Shown piece by piece: positions 1-6,132 of a DNA stretch of 6,315 nucleotides. Source of the stretch: Firmicutes bacterium UBA3738 (lineage in GTDB: Bacteria > Bacillota > Clostridia > Peptostreptococcales > Anaerovoracaceae); contig DFGY01000063.1 of NCBI GenBank assembly GCA_002372505.1, forward strand, positions 1 through 6,315, written 5' to 3'. A program made the translations under genes and the position numbers. The notes beneath the pieces are model-generated. The model was not told the origin of the DNA. It saw only the letters and a list, made by a program, of their open reading frames with translations, and searched no databases. Numbering within the stretch: the stretch's first letter is position 1; every line of letters starts with the position of its first letter.

Positions 1-418
1 CGTTTAGAATACCGAGAATTCATCCTTTAGCATGGGGGGGATTTCTTGCAACTATATGTTAAAGACTTTTCCTCGTTATTATATCATTTTTCCATGAGAG
101 TATGTATAAATATACGGTAGTACTGTCTGTAACCATTTTTACTACATAACGTTACTGTGTCCGCCGACTCAACAACGATTTGACGTTTTCTACATTCTTC
201 ATTTTCTTCACCGTTGTAGAATTTTTTTTAATGATCAATCCGTCATCATATCTTTGCATAAGTTTTTTAGTAGGAATATATACGAGGAATCGTTGATATT
301 TTTTCTTCATTCCACCTGATATAAACCAATTGTAGAACACGCTCATATATACACATTTGTCCAACACCCAAATGCGACATATCATGCACCCTCACTTTCG
401 GTTGTTTCCCTTATGTGT
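1..418. other. AT-rich stretch with no supportable gene
   Basis: No convincing coding region is visible here. The plus strand begins with nine open codons ending in TAG at 28-30, which could be the tail of an upstream gene but is too short to judge. On the minus strand a 77-codon open frame (385 down to 152) starts at an ATG with only a weak upstream GAGG. Its product is Lys-rich, as expected from translating T-rich DNA backwards. It matches no family I recognise, and its start lies about 35 nt from the ychF -10 box. I treat it as probably non-coding. A run of seven G at 34-40 and a weak hairpin with a T tract at 188-229 are the only other landmarks. Confidence 0.5.
188..229 (+). terminator. 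Weak terminator-like hairpin with T run
   Basis: TTCTACA (188-194) and TGTAGAA (215-221) form a perfect 7-bp inverted repeat with a 20-nt loop, followed directly by eight T. The layout resembles an intrinsic terminator for rightward transcription entering from the left edge. The stem has only two G-C pairs and the loop is long, so it would be unstable. It could be chance in AT-rich DNA. Confidence 0.25.
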
Positions 419-424
419 TATAAT
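396..424 (+). promoter_or_regulatory. Extended -10 promoter of ychF
   Basis: A perfect TATAAT at 419-424 is preceded by TGT (416-418), giving the extended -10 form TGnTATAAT. The -35 region at 17-nt spacing (396-401, TTTCGG) is poor, which is tolerated with an extended -10. The predicted transcript start near 431 leaves a leader of about 34 nt before the ychF ATG. I see no riboswitch or obvious operator in that short leader. Confidence 0.7.
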
Positions 425-448
425 GTCCTCCGAAATTTAATGAAAACC

Positions 449-455
449 AAAGGAG
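449..455 (+). promoter_or_regulatory. Ribosome binding site of ychF
   Basis: AAAGGAG lies 9 nt before the ATG at 465. It is a strong Shine-Dalgarno sequence and fixes the ychF start. Confidence 0.8.
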
Positions 456-464
456 TTAAAATAA

Positions 465-1556
465 ATGAAACTAGGAATCGTCGGTCTCCCAAACGTAGGG
501 AAGAGTACACTTTTTAACGCAATTACAAAGGCAGGTGCCGAGGCGGCCAATTATCCCTTCTGCACCATCGAGCCAAATGTTGGCGTCGTAACCGTTCCGG
601 ACGAGCGCGTTACAAACCTGACCAACATTTATTCTTCCAAGAAAACCATTTACACCACAATAGAATTCTGCGACATAGCAGGCCTTGTAAAAGGCGCCAG
701 CAAAGGCGAAGGTCTGGGGAATAAATTCCTCGGCCACATCAGGGAAGTTGAGGCCATCGTCCATGTGGTAAGGGCTTTCGAGGACACCAACGTCGTTCAT
801 GTTGACGGCGTCATCGACCCACTTTCCGACATTGAGACGATCAATACGGAGCTCATTCTCTCCGACATGGAAGTGCTGGACCGCCGCATTGCCAAGACCA
901 CGAAGAATCTCAAAGGAGATAAATCCCTTCAGAAGGAGCTTGACCTGCTGAACAGAGTCAGTGCATTTCTCGGAGAAGGAAAGTCCGCCAGGGCAATGGA
1001 TCTGGACGATGACGAAGCAGCCTTCATCGGCTCCCTGGATTTGCTGTCCTTCAAGCCCATTATCTATGTGGCAAATGTCAGCGAAGACGATGCCGCCACT
1101 GAAGATAACGAGCGGGTACAGAAAATTCGCGAATTCGCTGCCACGGAAGGATCCCAGGTGGTTGTGGTCTGCGCCAAAATCGAATCGGAGCTATCCGAGC
1201 TGGACGAAGAAGAAAAAATGATGTTCCTGGAAGAGCTGGGTGTCAGCGAGTCCGGTCTCGATAAGCTTATTAAAGCCAGCTACGCCCTTCTGGATCTCAT
1301 TTCCTTCATCACCACCGGTGAGGACGAGACCAGAGCCTGGACTATTCGCAGAGGCACCAAGGCTCCTCAGGCCGCAGGCAAAATCCACACGGACTTTGAG
1401 AAGGGCTTCATCCGTGCCGAGACCATAGCCTACGACAAGCTCATGGAATGCGAGGGCAAGCTGTCCATTGCAAAGGAAAAGGGCCTCCTTCGCTCCGAAG
1501 GAAAGGAATACGTAGTGCAGGACGGTGACATAATGCACTTCCTGTTTAATGTATAA
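465..1556 (+). CDS. ychF: YchF/OLA1-type ribosome-associated ATPase
   Basis: This is a complete 363-residue YchF, the usual length for the family. It is a cytoplasmic Obg-related P-loop NTPase that prefers ATP, binds ribosomes and is linked to stress and redox responses. The G1 P-loop is GLPNVGKST (residues 7-15) and G3 is DIAG (70-73). The G4 position reads NVSE (204-207), the NxxE form that explains ATP preference in this family in place of NKxD of true GTPases. G5 is CAK (236-238). A coiled-coil helical insert lies roughly at 125-180, and a C-terminal TGS domain spans about 279-363, ending in the family-typical DGDIMHFLFNV. The start is fixed by AAAGGAG 9 nt upstream. Its codons favour G/C in third position, unlike hsdR further right. 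It is transcribed from the extended -10 promoter and may read through into the following membrane gene. Function is assigned from family knowledge; the motifs are seen directly. Confidence 0.97.
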   Translation: MKLGIVGLPNVGKSTLFNAITKAGAEAANYPFCTIEPNVGVVTVPDERVTNLTNIYSSKKTIYTTIEFCDIAGLVKGASKGEGLGNKFLGHIREVEAIVHVVRAFEDTNVVHVDGVIDPLSDIETINTELILSDMEVLDRRIAKTTKNLKGDKSLQKELDLLNRVSAFLGEGKSARAMDLDDDEAAFIGSLDLLSFKPIIYVANVSEDDAATEDNERVQKIREFAATEGSQVVVVCAKIESELSELDEEEKMMFLEELGVSESGLDKLIKASYALLDLISFITTGEDETRAWTIRRGTKAPQAAGKIHTDFEKGFIRAETIAYDKLMECEGKLSIAKEKGLLRSEGKEYVVQDGDIMHFLFNV

Positions 1557-1569
1557 GTGTGTGTATATT

Positions 1570-1605
1570 TTTATTAAGTAAAGTTTATTAAGTATTTATT
1601 AAGTA
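1570..1605 (+). repeat. Three copies of TTTATTAAGTA
   Basis: The 11-mer TTTATTAAGTA occurs exactly three times, at 1570-1580, 1584-1594 and 1595-1605. The first two copies are separated by AAG and the last two abut. The array fills the spacer between ychF and the next gene and runs into its ribosome binding site. It may be slippage-prone sequence. I see no good promoter in it. Confidence 0.7.
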
Positions 1606-1610
1606 AAGGA
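1605..1610 (+). promoter_or_regulatory. Ribosome binding site of the VanZ-like gene
   Basis: AAAGGA lies 10 nt before the ATG at 1621. A second ATG at 1611 is in another frame and directly abuts this site, so 1621 is the better start. Confidence 0.6.
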
Positions 1611-1620
1611 ATGAATAATA

Positions 1621-2010
1621 ATGAGCGAGCTTCTTTACGGAATCGTCGGAGTCATTACCAGACTTCACAATTACTTTTTAACACTCAACGACCAGTTTGA
1701 AACCAGGTTCACCGATAAGACTCTTCACTTTCTCATTATCGGCGCTCTGGGCATGCTTTTGGTACTGGCCATCCATCCCCTGTTTACATGGCTGGCAAAA
1801 AATGACCACACAATTGCAATCACTTTTTTGTACGTCTTCACCGTCATTCTGGTAATAGTCTTCGCCATAGAAATCGGTCAGGGAGTCTCGGGGAGCGGCA
1901 ACATGGATTTCGCCGACATAATGTACGGCGTAGTGGGCTTCCTCGCCTTCTTCCTCCTCTTCGCCATCGCCCGGGCAATCTATAAACTAGTGCGCGGCAT
2001 GCTGAAATGA
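1621..2010 (+). CDS. Small VanZ-like membrane protein
   Basis: This 129-residue protein has three likely transmembrane helices at about residues 35-57, 64-86 and 101-122, and a short basic C-terminus (KLVRGMLK). VanZ-like features are visible: DKxLHF (32-37) just before helix 1, EIGQ (84-87) at the end of helix 2, and a polar linker with DFADIMYG (96-103) leading into helix 3. This matches the K..H / E..Q / D..G pattern of the VanZ family. VanZ itself gives modest teicoplanin resistance, but most family members, including short ones like this, have no assigned role, so drug resistance should not be inferred. It lies 64 nt after ychF on the same strand and probably shares its transcript, although that link need not mean shared function. 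The family call is by pattern recognition; the integral membrane nature is well supported. Confidence 0.85.
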   Translation: MSELLYGIVGVITRLHNYFLTLNDQFETRFTDKTLHFLIIGALGMLLVLAIHPLFTWLAKNDHTIAITFLYVFTVILVIVFAIEIGQGVSGSGNMDFADIMYGVVGFLAFFLLFAIARAIYKLVRGMLK

Positions 2011-2015
2011 CAAGA

Positions 2016-2041
2016 GGACAGGCGTAACAAAAAGCCTGTCC
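2016..2041. terminator. Perfect 8-bp stem-loop in the convergent gap
   Basis: GGACAGGC (2016-2023) and GCCTGTCC (2034-2041) form a perfect GC-rich stem with a 10-nt loop. It lies just 6 nt after the VanZ-like stop and 17 nt beyond the hsdR stop, where two convergent genes meet. It could stop transcripts from both sides. No T tract follows the stem on either strand, so it is not a textbook intrinsic terminator. It may act instead as an RNA 3'-end stabiliser. Confidence 0.5.
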
Positions 2042-2058
2042 CCGTGAAACGCTCCCAC

Positions 2059-5000
2059 TTATGCAATTGCATTATTGTTTATTTCATTGATTACACTATG
2101 TATGCCATTCCACAGGTTCATATCAGGGAATAGTTCAACTATGCTACCGCGATCTGTAAATGGTGTATCTTGCAGCACACTCAATTCCTTCATAAGACCA
2201 TTATGGACTATATACTCAATTATTTGATTCACAAAATATATTTGTCTGCTATCCAGATTAGTCTCGTCAAGGTAGTCAGCAAATGCCTCTTTAGCAGCAC
2301 TCATATCAAGTCCGACTATTTCTCTAACAAACTCACCAAGAGGCTTCTCCCCATACTCAGCTTCGTAGTCTGCCCTTGTGCCGATTTCGCTCCACATTAT
2401 CTTTTCTAAGGATTCTACGTCGACTTTCGTTAATGGTTTGTTTGTCTTTAGTTTTGCGATTGCTATATTATCCTGATGTTCGCGAACGTAATACTCTGCC
2501 TTCGTTTTATAATTCTTCAAATCATCATTTTCAAGTTCAGACTCGTGCCAATCTATGGACAGGATTTCATCTGTAAAATTCGTGTTGTATGTCGCCCTTT
2601 CATGTTTCGGCAGATATTTCATCAACCCTCTCAGTTCTTTTCTGATGGTTTCAAAATCATCAACATCAGCGTTTTCCAAATAATCCGTACTAAGTATTTC
2701 TTCTATGAAATCTTTTTTAGCTATTATTTCCGGAATGTTGGCAACGCTTGCAATACCAGAAACCTTCTTTAGTAAATCGTTTCTGGCGCTGTTATATTTC
2801 TTCCCAGACAGATAGGCGAGTTCCAAACCATAAAGCAGAGCATCAAAACGCACTGCATTTATTTCATCTTCATCTGGAAGAATGTATGGCGCCAATTCTT
2901 CTTTGATTACTAATGTGTCCTCATATGACAATGTTTGATAGTTATCCTCATGAGCATATAAATCCACATATTGAATGTGCTGCCTTATAGCAAAGTCATC
3001 CCTTTTCAGTTGTTTAACTTTGCCGACCATATCGCTAACTAGATATTTACGGAACCTCTTTAACGTTTCCGTTTGATACTCTATACTCTGAAGCTTATAT
3101 ACCATGTCAAACTCCAGCCCGAAAATTGCACTCTGAAGAGCCACCTGGTTGGCAGTAGGCTTCCCTTCGTTCATTCTGAAGAACTCAAAATTGCCACAGA
3201 AATCAAATATATAGAATTTGTCTTTATCCTGACCATCAATAAGCCCCTCACAGAGTCTTGTACCACGCCCAATCATCTGCCAGAACTTTGCCTTAGACAT
3301 TACTTTTTTAAAAAAAACCAGGTTTAATATTTCAGGAATGTCTATTCCTGTGTCCAGCATATCTACGGAAATCGCAATTTGCGGCAGCTTCGCCGGATCC
3401 GAAAATTCATCTATCGCATTTTGGGCATATGTCATGTAATTGTCTATCACTTTTGCATATCCGGGAAGATGCGGGAATTCTTTGCCGAACACTTCAAGTA
3501 TTCTCTCCGCATGCTTATGGTTTTTAGCGAAAATAATCGTCTTTCCAATCTTCTCGCCATAGTCTATTCTTAGACCATTATCCATAAGTGTATGAAGCAC
3601 CTTTTTTATAGTGTCCTCATTAAACACCCAGCTATTTAACGCTGACGATGAAATGCCGGGAGGAATTCTTCCATCCTCTAAACCAAAGGTCTCCTCATAA
3701 AGCATTTTATCTTCTTCCGATAGTTCATCGTAGTGAATCCCCTCTTCGATAAACTTAATTTGCGTTTCAACGGAAAGATAATCAACAAGGAATCCATCTT
3801 TTACCGCTTGCGCAAGTTCGTATCCATAGGTTGGAACTCCATTTTCCAAATGGAAAATCTCATAAGTGTTTTTTTCTATGTCATCTTTAGGCGTTGCAGT
3901 AAGTCCAACTAGCGGTGCATCAAAGTAATTAAAAATGTCACGGTACTTGTTATATATTGACCTATGGGCTTCATCACAAATTACCAGATCAAAGTGACCG
4001 GCAGTATATAGCTTACCCTCTTCATCTTTCACTGAATCAATGCTGTTCATCATTGTTTGATAAGTAGAAAAGACCGCTCTAGCCCCGTAGTTTTCCTTGT
4101 CTTCGCATAAATTGGCAACAGAAAGATTAGGCAACAAATTAACAAAACTACGCTTCGCCTGAGTTACCAGTGAATTGCGATCGGCAAGGAAAAGTATATT
4201 CTTTATCCAACCATGTTGATTAAGCACATCCACCAGGGATATGACCGTTCGGGTTTTGCCAGAGCCAGTTGCCATAACCAGAAGTGCCTTTCGCCGATTA
4301 TTTTTATCAAAGGATTCGCAAACAGCCTTAACAGCCTCTTCCTGATAGTATCTTCCGGAAATCTGCTTGTTTATATGAATATTATTCAGACTAGTTCTGC
4401 TTAGATGCAAATTATAGAACTTCTCCAGATCTCGTTTTGAATAAAATGCTCCTACGGGTCTCTCAGGGTAATGGTTGTCAACTATCCTGATATCAAAACC
4501 GTTGGTGAGGAATTGCACCGGACGTCTACCATACTTTTCTTCCAGAAGGTCTGCATATAGCTTTGCCTGATGCCTACCTTTAGCGACATCCACACAAGTC
4601 TTTTTCGCCTCTATTACGGCAAGAGCCCTGCCATCATCACCATATAGAACATAGTCTGCAAATCCTACTTCAGATTTGTTAGGCATGCCTGAAAGTTCTA
4701 CTTCATTCAGCCAGTCTCTACCCTCTATCCAACCGGCGTCCTGTAGCAGTGTATCTATGTATATTTTTCTGGTTTTATATTCTGAAAGGTCGAGTGGTTT
4801 TGGAACATAGCTTTCTTTATTTGACTCACGCTTAGCTGTTAACTCCTCTTTGAGCGCTTCATTTTCCTTAATCAACGCCTCTAAATCCACATCGGGATAT
4901 TCAGGCTGAATCTTTTCTTCCTTCTGCTCAGAGCCAATAACATCTGCACGATATTCGCGCACCGTATACTCATCCGCGTAACAGTAAGCGACAAAATCCA

Positions 5001-5352
5001 TGAAATAAAACAGATTCTCCAAGCAAAGCTTTGCCTGATCCTCTGTTACTTTCTTCCCACTATGGGCAGCGTTGTTGCCAACCTTGCGAATCAGATTCAT
5101 CCTTTTCCACAAATCATAATCGACAATCTGCCTGAACTCATCTGTATTCATAAGTGTGACTAACGTATCCTGATATGGTCTGTGTAAGTCACTATCAACG
5201 GAGTACATCCACTTGATTGCAAACTCCATGGCACGTCTACAGTTAATAGCCGCCGCATCTATGTCGATGGGAAGCAATTTTTCAGCAGAAATAGCCACAT
5301 CCGCAAAGGTATTAAATTGTGGTTCCTGTTTCAGAAAGTCAAAATTAGTCAT
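2059..5352 (-). CDS. hsdR: Type I restriction enzyme R subunit with N-terminal DUF4145
   Basis: This full-length, apparently intact 1097-residue HsdR is the motor and nuclease subunit that cuts unmodified DNA after ATP-driven translocation in complex with HsdM and HsdS. In order it has a DUF4145-like N-terminal domain (about 7-125, with LIRKVGNNAAH near 88-97), a charged coiled-coil linker (about 153-180), and a PD-(D/E)xK nuclease with D233 and EAK 248-250. The SF2 helicase motifs follow: MATGSGKT Walker A (360-367), DEAH (460-463), GLTATP (483-488), DTGIDIP (667-673) and QMIGRGTR (692-699). A helical C-terminal region of EcoEI-like type follows from about 780. All catalytic motifs are present. 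The start ATG (5350-5352) has only a weak GAGAG site 6 nt upstream, but the DUF4145 domain begins at once, so the start fits. It has its own promoter at 5389-5417. Its codons are more A/T-rich than those of ychF, consistent with a mobile defence locus. Confidence 0.96.
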   Translation of the reverse strand: MTNFDFLKQEPQFNTFADVAISAEKLLPIDIDAAAINCRRAMEFAIKWMYSVDSDLHRPYQDTLVTLMNTDEFRQIVDYDLWKRMNLIRKVGNNAAHSGKKVTEDQAKLCLENLFYFMDFVAYCYADEYTVREYRADVIGSEQKEEKIQPEYPDVDLEALIKENEALKEELTAKRESNKESYVPKPLDLSEYKTRKIYIDTLLQDAGWIEGRDWLNEVELSGMPNKSEVGFADYVLYGDDGRALAVIEAKKTCVDVAKGRHQAKLYADLLEEKYGRRPVQFLTNGFDIRIVDNHYPERPVGAFYSKRDLEKFYNLHLSRTSLNNIHINKQISGRYYQEEAVKAVCESFDKNNRRKALLVMATGSGKTRTVISLVDVLNQHGWIKNILFLADRNSLVTQAKRSFVNLLPNLSVANLCEDKENYGARAVFSTYQTMMNSIDSVKDEEGKLYTAGHFDLVICDEAHRSIYNKYRDIFNYFDAPLVGLTATPKDDIEKNTYEIFHLENGVPTYGYELAQAVKDGFLVDYLSVETQIKFIEEGIHYDELSEEDKMLYEETFGLEDGRIPPGISSSALNSWVFNEDTIKKVLHTLMDNGLRIDYGEKIGKTIIFAKNHKHAERILEVFGKEFPHLPGYAKVIDNYMTYAQNAIDEFSDPAKLPQIAISVDMLDTGIDIPEILNLVFFKKVMSKAKFWQMIGRGTRLCEGLIDGQDKDKFYIFDFCGNFEFFRMNEGKPTANQVALQSAIFGLEFDMVYKLQSIEYQTETLKRFRKYLVSDMVGKVKQLKRDDFAIRQHIQYVDLYAHEDNYQTLSYEDTLVIKEELAPYILPDEDEINAVRFDALLYGLELAYLSGKKYNSARNDLLKKVSGIASVANIPEIIAKKDFIEEILSTDYLENADVDDFETIRKELRGLMKYLPKHERATYNTNFTDEILSIDWHESELENDDLKNYKTKAEYYVREHQDNIAIAKLKTNKPLTKVDVESLEKIMWSEIGTRADYEAEYGEKPLGEFVREIVGLDMSAAKEAFADYLDETNLDSRQIYFVNQIIEYIVHNGLMKELSVLQDTPFTDRGSIVELFPDMNLWNGIHSVINEINNNAIA

Positions 5353-5358
5353 TTGTCA

Positions 5359-5363
5359 CTCTC
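5359..5363 (-). promoter_or_regulatory. Weak ribosome binding site of hsdR
   Basis: GAGAG, read on the minus strand, lies 6 nt before the hsdR ATG. It is a poor match to AGGAGG, which suggests modest translation of the nuclease subunit. The nearest upstream ATG is out of frame. Confidence 0.4.
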
Positions 5364-5388
5364 ATTCTTCTCTTCAACTACTATCTTT

Positions 5389-5417
5389 ATTATCAAACGA
5401 ATCCCTTTACTAGTCAA
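5389..5417 (-). promoter_or_regulatory. Dedicated sigma-A-type promoter of hsdR
   Basis: On the minus strand TTGACT (5412-5417) and GATAAT (5389-5394) are separated by exactly 17 nt. Each hexamer matches the vegetative consensus in five of six positions. The expected transcript start near 5382 gives a leader of about 30 nt before hsdR. The promoter lies downstream of the palindrome array with respect to hsdR transcription, so hsdR does not depend on read-through from hsdS. No operator-like dyad overlaps it. Confidence 0.75.
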
Positions 5418-5497
5418 CTTTTGATTCGCATAGGTGTTCGCGATTAGTTTTGCGGGGCAAGCCAGCATTCGAAATGGATATACTATTTATTTTGGAC

Positions 5498-5532
5498 TCC
5501 AACATTTTTACTGTGCGGGATAAAATGTTGAA
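5498..5532. repeat. Palindrome unit 1
   Basis: This is the unit nearest hsdR and the most diverged arm pair: TCCAACAT on the left, ATGTTGAA on the right, with one mismatch near the outer end. CAACATTTT pairs perfectly with AAAATGTTG to give a 9-bp core. Confidence 0.75.
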
Positions 5533-5591
5533 ACAGAAGTCTGGTTAACGGTAGCTAACAAGCGAAAAAGGTGCTTGAAACCTCCCTAAAT

Positions 5592-5626
5592 TCCAACATT
5601 ATTGCTGTGATAGAAAAAATGTTGGA
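5592..5626. repeat. Palindrome unit 2
   Basis: TCCAACATT (5592-5600) pairs perfectly with AATGTTGGA (5618-5626), leaving a 17-nt loop that contains CTGTGATAG. Confidence 0.8.
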
Positions 5627-5685
5627 GCTGATATCTGGATATGGCTGAATTTGCAGAGGAAACTGGGCCGGAAAAGGTGCTTCAC

Positions 5686-5720
5686 TCCAACATCATCACT
5701 GTAGCAGGAATAATGTTGGA
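5686..5720. repeat. Palindrome unit 3
   Basis: TCCAACAT (5686-5693) pairs with ATGTTGGA (5713-5720). The ninth pair is a C/A mismatch. The loop carries CTGTAGCAGGA. The linker that follows holds two copies of ACGATTAAT (5738-5746 and 5770-5778), the second abutting unit 4. Confidence 0.8.
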
Positions 5721-5778
5721 AAAAATGATGATTTAGCACGATTAATAACGGACTATTAGCAGACAAAGGACGATTAAT

Positions 5779-5813
5779 TCCAACATTGTCTCTATAAGAG
5801 GAAAAATGTTGGA
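5779..5813. repeat. Palindrome unit 4
   Basis: This is the best-formed unit. The arms extend beyond the 35-nt core to a perfect 12-bp match, AATTCCAACATT (5776-5787) with AATGTTGGAATT (5805-5816), around a 17-nt loop. It abuts the decayed 3' end of the SWIM gene, and the last readable SWIM frame ends inside it. Confidence 0.8.
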
Positions 5814-6120
5814 ATTGAAGTTCTTCTCTTTCCCACACACTCTATTTCTCTCATTACGCGTTGCAGCTCATCAGGAAACACCTTCAAGTACAGTGCCACC
5901 TTGTGTTTGTATACACACCTCGTTCCTTCAGCATGAGGACAGTCACAGGTTAATCGCTTTGGACGTTTCACATATATAACTACATCATATGTCTTACTAC
6001 CGGTAACCCTGGCTTCATACAAAAAGTTGTCAATCTTCTTCCATTTGCCTACCTCCCAGCTTCATAATAATCAACGCCTCGCCAAAACTACCTATTACTG
6101 GCTATTTCTAAAAGACCCAT
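5792..6120 (-). pseudogene. Decayed SWIM zinc-finger protein gene
   Basis: The remnant starts at ATG 6118-6120, 12 nt after the hsdS stop, with AAGGAG 6 nt upstream. It reads MGLLEIASNR, then in-frame TAG (6088-6090), then FWRGVDYYEAGR. One base appears to be missing near 6052-6054, and the frame continues as VGKWKKIDNFLYEARVTGSK, a beta-strand segment, CDCPHAEGTRCVYKH and KVALYLKVFPDE. Joined, this follows the layout I know for short bacterial SWIM proteins: an N-terminal WRGxxYY segment, a GS..Y.V strand region, then CxC...CxH. The finger is damaged: where the family normally has CKH it has YKH, a TGC to TAC change. A further frame change near 5837-5840 would restore a WEREEL tail. Past about 5814 only palindrome sequence remains. 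SWIM domains bind DNA or protein through zinc. The fragment from 6022 alone could be called a 76-residue protein from a TTG, but it has no good ribosome site and lacks the N-terminus. Confidence 0.8.
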
Positions 6121-6126
6121 GGCAAT

Positions 6127-6132
6127 CTCCTT
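6127..6132 (-). promoter_or_regulatory. Ribosome binding site linking hsdS and the SWIM gene
   Basis: AAGGAG on the minus strand begins immediately after the hsdS TAA (6133-6135) and lies 6 nt before the SWIM ATG. The tight spacing points to translational coupling and a shared transcript. Confidence 0.75.

Larger units (their letters stand above)
5498..5813. repeat. Array of four 35-nt palindromes at 93-94 nt spacing
   Basis: Four copies of a 35-nt imperfect palindrome, TCCAACAT-N19-ATGTTGGA, begin at 5498, 5592, 5686 and 5779. The spacings are 94, 94 and 93 nt. All four align without gaps. Inside the loop CT, T and a G eight bases on (repeat positions 14-15, 17 and 22) are also constant, and A or AT stretches precede the right arm. 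The 58-59 nt between units differs much more. The first two linkers share TCTGG at the same offset and AAAAGGTGCTT shifted by 12 nt, so the whole looks like a degenerate tandem array of about 94-nt units. Open frames crossing it are unlikely to be genes. No transposase or flanking target duplication is seen. It fills the space between the SWIM remnant and the hsdR promoter. Function unknown. Confidence 0.85.

Noticed and set aside
1..30. Possible C-terminal end of an upstream plus-strand gene
   Set aside because: Nine codons before TAG are too few to recognise a protein.
152..385. A 77-codon Lys-rich minus-strand open frame
   Set aside because: It has a weak start signal, no recognised domain and composition expected from T-rich DNA. 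A cleaner start or homologues would be needed.
471..1538. Open frames in other frames of ychF
   Set aside because: They are antisense or out-of-frame readings of a highly conserved gene, with no independent support.
2170..4404. Several plus-strand open frames opposite hsdR
   Set aside because: They lie antisense to a well-supported 1097-residue gene, lack good ribosome sites and show no domain.
5498..5813. CRISPR array
   Set aside because: The repeats differ at many loop positions, the linkers are long (58-59 nt) and partly related to each other, and no cas gene is present.
5599..5838. A 79-codon minus-strand open frame across the palindrome array
   Set aside because: It is built from repeat arms read in varying frames, has no ribosome site or family match, and begins in the damaged tail of the SWIM gene.
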